Assembly: GCF_039542905.1 (NCBI RefSeq)
Contig: NZ_BAABIS010000001.1
Location: forward strand, 1,302,001 to 1,366,000
Reading direction: 5' to 3'
From: Kitasatospora terrestris
GTDB lineage: Bacteria; Actinomycetota; Actinomycetes; Streptomycetales; Streptomycetaceae
Length of the DNA stretch: 64,000 nucleotides
Under the pieces are notes generated by a model, which saw only the letters and a list, made by a program, of their open reading frames with translations, was not told the DNA's origin and did no database searches. A program made the position numbers and the translations under genes. Of the stretch, positions 1 to 7,938 are shown one piece after another. Numbering within the stretch: position 1 is the first letter of the stretch; the number at the start of each line of letters is the position of its first letter.

Positions 1-219
1 GGAGGCGGACGTGTCGACCACGGCATCCCACGGACCTTGCCCAGCGAGCCGGGCCAGGTCCTCGGGCCGCTCACGGTCACCGTGCACGGCTTCTGCGCCG
101 GCTATCAGCCTGCCGGACCGACCGCGGTTGAACGTCGTGACCTCCCAGCCGCGGGCGAGAGCGTCGGTCACGACCGCCGGGCCCAGGAACCAACCACCGC
201 CCAGGACGAGAATCCTCAT
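1..219 (-). CDS. NAD-dependent epimerase/dehydratase, N-terminal part
   Basis: The reverse strand opens at an ATG (219-217) and stays open to the window edge, so only the first 73 residues are visible. The start reads MRILVLGGGWFLGP, a beta-strand followed by a glycine-rich GGxWFLG loop, which is the dinucleotide-binding motif of extended short-chain dehydrogenases. A following TTFNRGRSG fits the NADP-discriminating strand of the epimerase/isoflavone-reductase-like group. The substrate cannot be inferred. The gene looks chromosomal and probably marks the left flank of the conjugation-type module that starts near 800. Confidence 0.75.
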   Translation of the reverse strand, partial: MRILVLGGGWFLGPAVVTDALARGWEVTTFNRGRSGRLIAGAEAVHGDRERPEDLARLAGQGPWDAVVDTSAS

Positions 220-278
220 GCGGCCGATCCTGCCAGTCCGCCTCCCTCGTGCGCAGCCGCCCGGCGGATCGGAGTCAC

Positions 279-557
279 TTACCGGTCGCGGAGCAGGTCT
301 CGGTACCCGTCGCCGAGCTGCTGCTCCAAGTCGCTCTCGATGAAGTGCACAACGGCAAGGGCGTGGAACTCTGCCGTCTCGGGGAAACGCCGTCGAAGCT
401 GCTGCCGTCGCTCAGCTCGGTCCACAGCTGCTCTCCGGGACTGGGCGTAGCACCCTGCCGCTGAAGCGATCACCCGCCGCGTCCGGAGGCGCCGTGCTGC
501 CGGACTCAAGGTCGGCCTCGTCGACGTGATCGAGGGCGTCACGGATGACGGGACCAC
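279..557 (-). CDS. hypothetical short ORF, doubtful
   Basis: A 92-residue reverse reading frame whose C-terminal half, from about VDRAERRQQLRRRFPE on, has the charge pattern and length of a folded domain, while the N-terminal half is Ser/Arg/Thr-rich and unconvincing. No family was recognised. It may be the tail of a decayed gene at the edge of the conjugation module. Its 3' end lies about 60 bases upstream of the epimerase start. Confidence 0.25.
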   Translation of the reverse strand: MVPSSVTPSITSTRPTLSPAARRLRTRRVIASAAGCYAQSRRAAVDRAERRQQLRRRFPETAEFHALAVVHFIESDLEQQLGDGYRDLLRDR

Positions 558-825
558 CCCGGTGTGGGGTGGCGGCGGCGCCCAGACCTGGTCGGTGACC
601 GTGTTCGCGGACCCACTGCCAGAGCACCTGGTCTCGGACTACGTGTCCCCGACCCCGGAGAACGACAGCCCGCCAGGGCAGCCGAAGGTCAGCACACCGC
701 CGGAGGCACCGCGCGGCACCTCCGGCACGTGCTGCCCCTACCGCCGGGAGTCACAGCGCGGGACTACCGGGATTTGCCGCACCATCTTGGCATTCGATCC
801 TCATGGCCGTGTCGCGCCGAAGTAG
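466..825 (+). pseudogene. coding remnant without a clear start
   Basis: This forward frame is open from just after a stop at 463-465 to a TAG at 823. Its middle part (about VDVIEGVTDDGTTPVWGGGG and then QTWSVTVFADPLPEHLVSDY) has a protein-like composition and strong third-position GC, but there is no credible start with a ribosome binding site. The last 40 residues look like read-through. I read it as the truncated 3' end of an unknown gene, perhaps cut when the neighbouring module arrived. No family recognised. Confidence 0.3.
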
Positions 826-1835
826 TCCGCCGCCGGCATGGTTGACGCGTCGGCGACCTTCACGACGTCCCCGGTCTTCGGGGCCTCGACGATCTTCCCC
901 TCGCCGACGTAGATCGCCACGTGGTAGACGGATGCTTCGCCTCCGCGGCTCCAGAACAGGAGATCACCCGAACGGAGTTCGGCTTTGGCTACCGGTCTGT
1001 TGGCCGTGGCAGCGTACTGTTCGGCGGCGGTGCGCGGAAGACGCGTGGTCGGCCAGTAGGCGTACTGCACGAGGCTGGAGCAGTCCCAGCCAACTGTCGT
1101 GGTGGCGACGCACCGACCGTCGAGGTATCCGTTGCCATCGGCGCAGAAGCCGGTTCCGGGCCCGGACGGGGTGCCGCCGCCGTAGGCGTAGGGCACACCG
1201 AGCTGCGTGAGGGCGCGTCGAACCGCGGAGTTTCCGCTTCCGTGGCCCGCGACGGCTCCGCTCTGGAAGCGGGCCATGCTTTCGAGGATGCTCGACACGT
1301 AGTGCTGCGTCTCGGGGTACGGAGGGATGCCGGCAAAGCGCTCGACCGCGGCCCAGCCCGCGTTGTAGCCCGCGAGCGCCAGCGCCCGCGGATCTCCGGC
1401 GATTCCTGATGCATTCGCCTGCCCGAGCAGACTGCACATGAACCGGCCCTGGGCCATCACCGCGTCACCGATGTCGTGCGGGGAGGCGAGTCCGTTGCGG
1501 TCGTCGTCCCGGCCCCAGGTCGCCCACGTCCCGGGCATGAACTGCGCCGGCCCCACCGCCCCGACCGGACTGACCGCCTCGGTTCGGAACCCGCTCTCCT
1601 GCTGGAGCTGGGCCGCAAGCAACGCCGGGCTCAGCGCAGGAAACCGGCACTCCTGCGAAGCGCGCTGAAGCCACGGCCGGTAGGCGGCGGGCACGCCATC
1701 GAGCGTCTGGATGCCCGGAGTGGAGGCGCTCGCTGAGGCCAACGCTCCGAGACCGGCAACGAGCAGCAGCGCAATCGCGGCGGCGAGCCCCGCGCAGACC
1801 AGGCCTGCTCGCTTCACAACTCCCCCGTGGGACAT
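801..1835 (-). CDS. bifunctional lytic transglycosylase / NlpC-P60 (C40) peptidase
   Basis: Cell-wall hydrolase of 344 residues, probably secreted or membrane-anchored, with a hydrophobic segment at about residues 10-33. An SLT-type lytic transglycosylase domain follows (about 50-175); the QQESGF motif carries the likely catalytic Glu and GPAQFMPGTW is the conserved second motif. The C-terminal NlpC/P60 domain (about 205-340) has the WDCSS nucleophile Cys and a VYHVAIYVG His motif. The frame extends upstream to a TTG at 1844, but ATG 1835 is preferred. Such two-domain hydrolases accompany Gram-positive type IV secretion systems (VirB1/Tcp-like) and open the wall for the transfer channel. It is transcribed divergently from the transfer operon that begins at 1941. 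Confidence 0.9.
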   Translation of the reverse strand: MSHGGVVKRAGLVCAGLAAAIALLLVAGLGALASASASTPGIQTLDGVPAAYRPWLQRASQECRFPALSPALLAAQLQQESGFRTEAVSPVGAVGPAQFMPGTWATWGRDDDRNGLASPHDIGDAVMAQGRFMCSLLGQANASGIAGDPRALALAGYNAGWAAVERFAGIPPYPETQHYVSSILESMARFQSGAVAGHGSGNSAVRRALTQLGVPYAYGGGTPSGPGTGFCADGNGYLDGRCVATTTVGWDCSSLVQYAYWPTTRLPRTAAEQYAATANRPVAKAELRSGDLLFWSRGGEASVYHVAIYVGEGKIVEAPKTGDVVKVADASTMPAADYFGATRP

Positions 1836-1940
1836 GACCACCAACCCGATCGAGCGGTAATGGATTTCCTTCGCATCGCAACTGTTGTTACTCTACGTGG
1901 CCGAGTGATCACGCAACTCTCTGTAGTCGCGGGAGGGACG

Positions 1941-2465
1941 ATGCTACGGACAACGGCGGTATCGCCACGAGGTTCTGGTGCGACATCAGATGGCACCGGT
2001 TCGCCGGAGGACCACCAGGGCACAGCACGACGCGGATACGGAGTCATCCCGGTCCACGGGTACGACATCGGCGCAGCCGCGGTGCTGTGCATGCTCGACT
2101 CGGTAGACGGTGACGGGTCTCGCGCTCGCGGACTTCACCCGGGAGAGCCAATCCCGTTCGGGCTCCAGCCGGTACTGGTCTCCCCCACCACCGTTTACGG
2201 CACGGTGCTGGTCGAGACGATCCTGCGCGGCTGGCCGCCTGCCGGTCTGCCCCGCCCGTGGCTCGTCCTGCTTGCGGACATCCCCGCCAAGCCTGCATCC
2301 GCAGCCCGCTACCGCTTGCGCGTTCTCAGCTCCCGTCTGGCCGGGACCGTCGCGCTGCCTTACCTCCCGGCGCTCCGAGCAGTCGAGCGCCCCGAGGACG
2401 CCCTCAACGACCCGACCGTGGCGCGCGCCGCAGCACAGCTGCGACGCCAACTGGAAGGACCTTGA
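1941..2465 (+). CDS. DUF6668-like protein of the conjugation operon
   Basis: First gene of the forward transfer operon. ATG 1941 is preceded by a GGGAGGG ribosome binding site; the frame runs further upstream but without coding character. The product has 174 residues and no signal peptide. Its position immediately upstream of the DUF6112-like protein matches the order I recall for actinobacterial SCO6880-type conjugation loci, where a DUF6668 protein is common. The role is unknown; the family name is recalled from gene order rather than from a motif, so treat it as tentative. Confidence 0.6.
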   Translation: MLRTTAVSPRGSGATSDGTGSPEDHQGTARRGYGVIPVHGYDIGAAAVLCMLDSVDGDGSRARGLHPGEPIPFGLQPVLVSPTTVYGTVLVETILRGWPPAGLPRPWLVLLADIPAKPASAARYRLRVLSSRLAGTVALPYLPALRAVERPEDALNDPTVARAAAQLRRQLEGP

Positions 2466-2468
2466 CCA

Positions 2469-2756
2469 GTGCTGATGTCACACCTCGCTGCTGTGAGCGG
2501 CAGCCTGATTCCCGAAGCCAAGCCCACCAAGATCCCGGGTCTCGAGAACACCATTTCGCAGCTCTTCGGCTACGGGCTGTGGCTCGTCGTCCTCACCGGG
2601 GTGGCGGCCGCCGGCTTCGGTCTCTACAAGCTCGCCGTCGTGGACAAGAGTCGCCACGGGGGCGGAAGCGAGCCCTTCAAGTGGATGGGCGGCGGCATCG
2701 CCGCGATCCTCGTCGCCGGCTCGCTGATCAGCATCCTGAACAGCATTGCGGGCTGA
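2469..2756 (+). CDS. small two-helix membrane protein, DUF6112-like
   Basis: 95 residues with two predicted transmembrane helices, at about residues 33-55 and 70-92, separated by a short basic/polar loop (KLAVVDKSRHGGG). This arrangement resembles VirB2/TrbC-type subunits and the DUF6112 proteins of actinobacterial conjugation operons. It starts three bases after the preceding stop and is followed two bases after its own stop by the VirB8-like gene, so translation is probably coupled. It likely contributes to the membrane channel. Confidence 0.7.
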   Translation: MLMSHLAAVSGSLIPEAKPTKIPGLENTISQLFGYGLWLVVLTGVAAAGFGLYKLAVVDKSRHGGGSEPFKWMGGGIAAILVAGSLISILNSIAG

Positions 2757-2757
2757 C

Positions 2758-3543
2758 ATGGGGAGGCGCAGGGGACGCTCGACGGTCCTGTGGACCGTCG
2801 GCGGACTCTTGGCCACCGTCGCGATATTGACCACCTACTCTGCGCTGACCAGCGAAGAGCAACCGACATCGGCGCGGCCTGGGGCCACCGCACCGCCGCC
2901 GACTCCGCGGAACACCGCTACACCGATTCCGCTGGAGACCTACAGTGCCCCGGCAACGTGGACCGAGCCAACCCGCTGGCAGGCGCTTCCCCGGGGATCG
3001 CGCGCCGCTGCCAACGGCCGGGAGACCGGCTTTCCGGACTCCGTTGACGGCGCTGTCGCCATGCTTGTGGCGGCATCCGCCATCAACGCCCAGGGCAGCA
3101 GGAGCCTTGCAGATGAGCAGTGGGCCATCTACGCCGCCTACACAGCGTCGTCCGAGCAGAGTGCCGCCCTGTCTCAGAAGGTCCGCGAAGGCACAGCACG
3201 GACCGATGCGAGCACCCGAGCGGCGATGGGACTCGAGACAACTGGGCCGATGCCGAGCGGAGCGCACATCCGCTCGCAGGCTGTTGGTTTCAAGATCATT
3301 AGATCAGCGCCAGGAATTGTCAGCACTCACCTGCTCGTCCGCTCGACCCAGAAGGCTGGCGAACTTCAACCTGAGAAGGTCTCATACATCGTGTGCGCAC
3401 TGAGCGTGGCCTGGCGTGAGGGCGACTGGAAGTTCACGGCCCGACCGACGTCCGACCGAGCCGACGAAGCGCCTGCAATTGCGGCGCCAGGCGATGCTGC
3501 GTTCAACTCAGCTGGTTGGACCGCCATTAGGCAAGCATCGTGA
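2758..3543 (+). CDS. conjugal transfer protein, TcpC/VirB8-like
   Basis: 261 residues. A short basic N-terminus precedes a single transmembrane helix (about 11-30) and a Pro/Thr-rich linker (about 38-62), then a predicted extracytoplasmic domain to the end. One membrane anchor plus an NTF2-like outer domain is the plan of TcpC/VirB8 scaffold proteins of type IV secretion systems. ATG 2758 lies directly after the upstream stop; an in-frame ATG at 2746 overlaps the previous gene and is less likely. The 3' end overlaps the start of the VirB6-like gene. Confidence 0.65.
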   Translation: MGRRRGRSTVLWTVGGLLATVAILTTYSALTSEEQPTSARPGATAPPPTPRNTATPIPLETYSAPATWTEPTRWQALPRGSRAAANGRETGFPDSVDGAVAMLVAASAINAQGSRSLADEQWAIYAAYTASSEQSAALSQKVREGTARTDASTRAAMGLETTGPMPSGAHIRSQAVGFKIIRSAPGIVSTHLLVRSTQKAGELQPEKVSYIVCALSVAWREGDWKFTARPTSDRADEAPAIAAPGDAAFNSAGWTAIRQAS

Positions 3544-4958
3544 TGCGGCGTCTCGCGGGCCTGTTCCTCGCTGTCATCGCGACCTTCACAGTCATCGCCT
3601 GTCCTCAACCTGCAAGCGCAGATGACTCTGGAATCGTCGGAACCATCGTTGAAGGCATGTGTGTCGGCAGCATCGGCGGGCTCTACGGTCTGGTTACCGA
3701 CGATCACAGCTGCGAGAAGGCTGGCGACGCGGCCGACAAAGCAGTGAAGGAGGAGTGGGCAAACGTCTGGAACTCGGTGGTCGGCGATTGGATCAAGTCC
3801 GCCGAGGACCTCGCTCGTTCGGCGATCCGCACCGCGCTGACGTTCGCATTGCAGGATCCCTCGCTGAAGTTGCAGGACACCGGGCTCTTCGGGGCGGATG
3901 CAACGCTGGCGGGGATGATGGTGTGGTTGGGCCTGGTGATCTCCACGTTCGGTGTGATGTGGCAGCTGGGCGCGATGGCCATCACGGGGAAGTCGCGGTA
4001 TCTCGGTCGGGCGATGGCCGGTTGGGCTGAGAACTCGCTGCTCTGTGTGTTCGGGTTGTCGGCCGTCGCGCTGCTGCTGCAGGCGGGCGACGAGTTCACC
4101 GCCGGTGTGGTCAGTGTGTCCTTCGGCGACAACGCTGCCGCGTACGACCGCATCATCGCCGTCATGTTCCCGATCATGGTGGCAATGGGCAACCCTGCCA
4201 TCGTCGCCGCGAACCTGCTGGTGCTGTTGCTCATCGGGGCGGTCCAGCTGCTGCTGATCTACCTGCGGAAGTCCGCGATCCCGATCCAGTGCCTACTCCT
4301 GCCAATCGCAGGTGCTGGCAGGACGGGCGGTGAGGCGACTCGTCGGTGGGCGCCGCGACTGATCACGTCGATCCTGGTGTGTATCGCCTACAAGCCGATC
4401 GTGGCGGTGATCCTGTGCGTCGGCTTCACCGAGTTCGGCAAGGCCGCCACCTTCACCGAGTGGCTGCGGGGCGCCGCGACGCTGGTGCTCGCGGTTCTCG
4501 CTCCGGCGCCGCTCACCCGGATCTTCGCTCCGCTCGGGGCCGATGTCGGTTCGGGCCTGGCGATCGGCGGCGCAGTCGGCGCCGTGGCGTCCGTGGTCGG
4601 GTTCGTCGAGCAGCGGCGCGGCGGGGCGGGCGACGGCCCCGCGGCTGGTGGTGGCGAGCCGGCGACGGCCGTCGAGCATGCCCGCCACGTCGAGCGTTCG
4701 ATGGGTTCAGGGGATCGTGCGGGGGACGGTGGGGACGCTGTCGCTCAGGCGGCCCGCACCGGGGCTTCACAGTCGGCCGTGATCCCCGGTCAGTCATCCG
4801 GGGCCGACGGCTCGAGCCATCCGCAGCCTGGGACTGCCGCGGGTGGCGGGACGCCGTCGGCAGGCGGGGCCGGTCTGGCGATCAAGGTGCTGGACGGCGT
4901 GAACAACACGGTCCAGCGAGCCGCGGACGAGTTCGGGAAGGGCGGGGAGCGCTCGTGA
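3540..4958 (+). CDS. polytopic conjugation channel protein, VirB6/TrbL-like (SCO6881 type)
   Basis: 472 residues with a signal peptide (about 1-27), a Cys-containing extracytoplasmic segment, then at least five hydrophobic helices between about residues 110 and 345. The C-terminal 110 residues are low-complexity Gly/Ala/Gln-rich and probably cytoplasmic. This matches the VirB6/TrbL channel-forming class and, by position next to an SCO6880-type gene, the SCO6881 group of Streptomyces. GTG 3540 overlaps the upstream TGA; ATG 3543 is an equally good start. The gene ends in a GTGA overlap with the next gene. Confidence 0.7.
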   Translation: MMRRLAGLFLAVIATFTVIACPQPASADDSGIVGTIVEGMCVGSIGGLYGLVTDDHSCEKAGDAADKAVKEEWANVWNSVVGDWIKSAEDLARSAIRTALTFALQDPSLKLQDTGLFGADATLAGMMVWLGLVISTFGVMWQLGAMAITGKSRYLGRAMAGWAENSLLCVFGLSAVALLLQAGDEFTAGVVSVSFGDNAAAYDRIIAVMFPIMVAMGNPAIVAANLLVLLLIGAVQLLLIYLRKSAIPIQCLLLPIAGAGRTGGEATRRWAPRLITSILVCIAYKPIVAVILCVGFTEFGKAATFTEWLRGAATLVLAVLAPAPLTRIFAPLGADVGSGLAIGGAVGAVASVVGFVEQRRGGAGDGPAAGGGEPATAVEHARHVERSMGSGDRAGDGGDAVAQAARTGASQSAVIPGQSSGADGSSHPQPGTAAGGGTPSAGGAGLAIKVLDGVNNTVQRAADEFGKGGERS

Positions 4959-6403
4959 CGATGCACGAGGTTCCGGACGTGCTGCGGGTCGAGGGGTTTC
5001 GTGCCCGGCGCAGCTTCGGGCTGGGGTCGATGTCGCGTAATGCGACGTTCGCGGTGGCGGTCGCGTTGACGGCAGACGGACTGCTCGGTGTCGTTCATCC
5101 GGGCACGCTGCTCGTGACGGTTCCGTTGACGTTGGCGGTGGCTGCGTTGGCTGCGGCGCGGCGTCATGGGATGCCGGCGTTGTCGTATTTCTGGGCGCAG
5201 TTGGCGTGGCATCGGGCGTCGCGGACGGAGATGACGTCGTTCCGGCAGGTGCTTTTGCCTCATCCGTTTGCGTTGGATTTGCCGGGTGTGGGTGCGCCGT
5301 CGGCGTTGATTGCTGCGCATGATCCGACGACGGGTCGCTCGGTGGGGGTGGTGCACGATCGGGCGACGGATCGGATGACGCTGACGACGTTGCTCGCGCC
5401 GGGCGGGAGCCTGATGGCGCCGACGAACACGGTGCGCGGCAACATTCGGACGTGGAGTGCGGTGCTGGATGCGATGAGCACGGACGAGCAGATCAAGGGT
5501 GCGTCCGTGACGATCCAGATCACGCCGGGTGCGGGTGAGGCGCTGGGTGACGATGTGAGGCTGCGGCGTCGCCCGGAGGCGCCTCAGCTTGCCCAGGACA
5601 CGATCGACGAGCTGGTGCGTACGACTCCGCGGGCGACGGCGTCGGTGACGCCGTGGATGAGTGTGACGGTGGACCCGATGGCGACCGCGATCCCGCCGAC
5701 GGACCTGGCGGAGAAGGTGGCCGAGGCGCTGCGGGTGGTGGACACCCTGGATCTCAGCGGCACCGGCACGGACGTGTTCCGTCGGGCGACGGATGTGGAT
5801 CTGCGGCGGATCGTGCGGTCGGCGTTCGATCCGGGTTGCTTCAATGCCCGGGAGGAGGAGTTCCAGGAGCTGCAGTGGGGTGAGTGCGGTCCGATCGCGG
5901 CTGATGACGGCTGGGAGGAGTACGCGCACGACGGTGCGGTCTCGGTGTCCTGGGTGCTGCGGGAGATGCCTCGCCGGCCGATCCCGTACAGCGTGCTGCT
6001 GCCGTTGCTGTCCCCTGGTCGGTTCCAGCGCCGGATCACGCTCGCGTACCGGGTGCTGGATCCGTACGAGGGCGAGGCGGTCCTGGAGCGGGAGATCTCC
6101 AACGCGGAGCAGCGGGCGACGGCGACGGCGCAGGTGCGGGGTAGGGCGCGGTGGAGTCAACGAGCCGATCATCAGCGTGCGGAGCAGGCGGCGGTGCAGG
6201 CGGCGAGTGGTGCGCAGGTGGTGGATTGGACGCTGATGGTGACCACGACGGCTTTCACTGCCGCGGATCTGCCGGCTGCGCGGCAGGACCTGCACCGTGC
6301 GGTGAAGGCGACCCGGGGCATCAGGATGCGGCCGGCCTACGGTGCGCAGGCATCGGTATTCGCGGCGGGTCTTCCGGTCGGCTACAACCCCTTGGTCAGG
6401 TGA
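4955..6403 (+). CDS. SCO6880 family protein of the conjugation apparatus
   Basis: 482 residues. The N-terminus has a FRARRSFGLG motif followed by two closely spaced hydrophobic helices (about 30-65), a plan like PrgI/VirB3 proteins. The rest is soluble and contains an extended alpha/beta region. In many actinobacteria this protein sits directly upstream of the VirB4-like ATPase, as here, and it may act as the VirB3-like part plus the N-terminal half of a split VirB4. GTG 4955 overlaps the upstream stop and has a GGGGAGC site; ATG 4961 is the alternative. The 3' end overlaps the ATPase start as GTGA. Confidence 0.75.
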   Translation: MTMHEVPDVLRVEGFRARRSFGLGSMSRNATFAVAVALTADGLLGVVHPGTLLVTVPLTLAVAALAAARRHGMPALSYFWAQLAWHRASRTEMTSFRQVLLPHPFALDLPGVGAPSALIAAHDPTTGRSVGVVHDRATDRMTLTTLLAPGGSLMAPTNTVRGNIRTWSAVLDAMSTDEQIKGASVTIQITPGAGEALGDDVRLRRRPEAPQLAQDTIDELVRTTPRATASVTPWMSVTVDPMATAIPPTDLAEKVAEALRVVDTLDLSGTGTDVFRRATDVDLRRIVRSAFDPGCFNAREEEFQELQWGECGPIAADDGWEEYAHDGAVSVSWVLREMPRRPIPYSVLLPLLSPGRFQRRITLAYRVLDPYEGEAVLEREISNAEQRATATAQVRGRARWSQRADHQRAEQAAVQAASGAQVVDWTLMVTTTAFTAADLPAARQDLHRAVKATRGIRMRPAYGAQASVFAAGLPVGYNPLVR

Positions 6404-7938
6404 CGTCGGGTATGGGCATCAACGTGAAGGCGATCGCACCGCACCGGCCCAGTGCGTCACCGCACCCGGACGAGGTAGTACGCCCACCCGCTCGGCTCGC
6501 GTCACGGCGGAGGGTGTTCGCGGGCCGGCTGGGCTGGGGCGGCCGGTTCGGTGGCCGCGCGGTGGTCGAGGACGCGGGAACCGTCCACACAGGGCCGACC
6601 ACGCAGGTGGGTGGGCTGTACCCGTTCCTGCTCGGCACAGGTCTGCCGCCGCACGGCGTGCCGGTGGGCCGGGATGTGCTGACGGGCGAGCTGGTGTGCA
6701 TCGACCCGTCCGGCTGGACGGGCCGGCTGACGACCAACCCGGGTGTGTGGGTGATGTCGCAGCCGGGCGCCGGCAAGTCCGCTCTGGTGAAGCGGATCTG
6801 CCTGGTGTACGTCGCGTACGGCCATCTGATGTGCGTACCGGCGGACGTGAAGGGCGAGTACAGCACTCTGGTGCGCGAGCTCGGCGGCAGCGTCGTGCGG
6901 ATCGGCGACGGCCTGGGCCGCATCAACCCGCTCGACTCCGGCCCCTTGAAAACCAGGCTCTCCTCCCTGCCGGGCACCGAGCGCAGTGCGCTGCTGGATG
7001 TGCTGACCGGCCGCCGCCTGGAGACTCTGGGGGCGCTGCTCTCCACCCGCAACGGGCTCGGCCGGGCGCCGAACGAGATCGAGCGGTCCGCGCTGAACAC
7101 CGCGGTCCAGCTCGCCGCCGACGCCGTGCCGGGTGCCGACCCGATCATCCCGGACGTGATCGCCGTGCTGCGTCAGGCGCCGGAGCCGCTGCGCGCCAAG
7201 CTCGCCGCGGCCGGCAACGCCTACCTCGCTCTGACCCGGTCGGTCATCGCAGGCCTGGACAACCTGTGCGACGGTCCCCTCAAGGGCATGTTCGACGGCC
7301 CCACCAGTGTGCCCCTGGACCTCGACGCCCCCGCTGTGTCGGTGGACATCTCGGCGTTGCGTGCCCGCGGCAACGACGTGGTCAGCGCCGGGATGATCGC
7401 CACCTGGGCCTACACGTACTCCTCCATCGACAGCGCCCGCAGCATCGGACTGATGAACCGCAAGCTGGTCCTGCCCATGGACGAGATGTGGCGGGCCCTT
7501 CGCTCCGGCCCCGGCCTGGTCGACGCCATGGACTCCATCAGCCGCCTGAACCGCACGACCGACGACGTCGCCGTGTACGTCACGCACTCCCTGCTCGACC
7601 CGGAGTCCCTTCCCACGGAGGAGGACCGGGCCAAGGCCCGCGGCCTGATGGACCGTTGCGACACGTGGGTGATCGGCGCGTCCACCGAGGAGGAGCTCCA
7701 GCGGGTGACCGGCAAGCGGGCGCTCACCGAACAGGAACGCATGATGATCAGCTCATGGTCGTCCGCCACCAGCACCGGCCTCGACACCAGCGACCAGGTC
7801 CACCCGGGGCGCGGCAAGTACCTGATCAAACTGGGCAACCGGCCCGGAGTGGCGGCCGCGATGAGCCTCACCGCCACCGAGCGCAGGCTGTACCACACCG
7901 ACCGGAACACGCTCGAGCACGAGGCCGCCGGCCGATGA
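6400..7938 (+). CDS. VirB4-like conjugation ATPase
   Basis: 512 residues. A Walker A motif, QPGAGKSALVK, lies at about residues 123-133; a Walker B-like segment LVLPMDEMW follows at about 355-363 and a YVTHSLLDPES stretch fits the downstream sensor region. These are features of VirB4/TraC-type AAA+ ATPases that energise type IV secretion at the inner membrane. The start is GTG 6400 (GTGA overlap) or ATG 6412. It is shorter than classical VirB4 (about 800 residues), which fits the idea that the preceding SCO6880-type protein supplies the N-terminal half. The stop overlaps the coupling-protein start as ATGATGA. Confidence 0.85.
   Translation: MTSGMGINVKAIAPHRPSASPHPDEVVRPPARLASRRRVFAGRLGWGGRFGGRAVVEDAGTVHTGPTTQVGGLYPFLLGTGLPPHGVPVGRDVLTGELVCIDPSGWTGRLTTNPGVWVMSQPGAGKSALVKRICLVYVAYGHLMCVPADVKGEYSTLVRELGGSVVRIGDGLGRINPLDSGPLKTRLSSLPGTERSALLDVLTGRRLETLGALLSTRNGLGRAPNEIERSALNTAVQLAADAVPGADPIIPDVIAVLRQAPEPLRAKLAAAGNAYLALTRSVIAGLDNLCDGPLKGMFDGPTSVPLDLDAPAVSVDISALRARGNDVVSAGMIATWAYTYSSIDSARSIGLMNRKLVLPMDEMWRALRSGPGLVDAMDSISRLNRTTDDVAVYVTHSLLDPESLPTEEDRAKARGLMDRCDTWVIGASTEEELQRVTGKRALTEQERMMISSWSSATSTGLDTSDQVHPGRGKYLIKLGNRPGVAAAMSLTATERRLYHTDRNTLEHEAAGR

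Noticed and set aside
4346..4954. N-terminal extension of the SCO6880 gene to 685 residues
   Set aside because: The upstream part overlaps the VirB6-like gene and is Arg-rich; GTG 4955 with GGGGAGC fits the GTGA overlap used by the neighbouring genes.
6342..7934. N-terminal extension of the coupling protein to 1109 residues
   Set aside because: The extension is antiparallel in composition to a real protein, Arg/His/Pro-rich, and lies over the VirB4-like ATPase; the start at 7935 begins two transmembrane helices as expected for VirD4.
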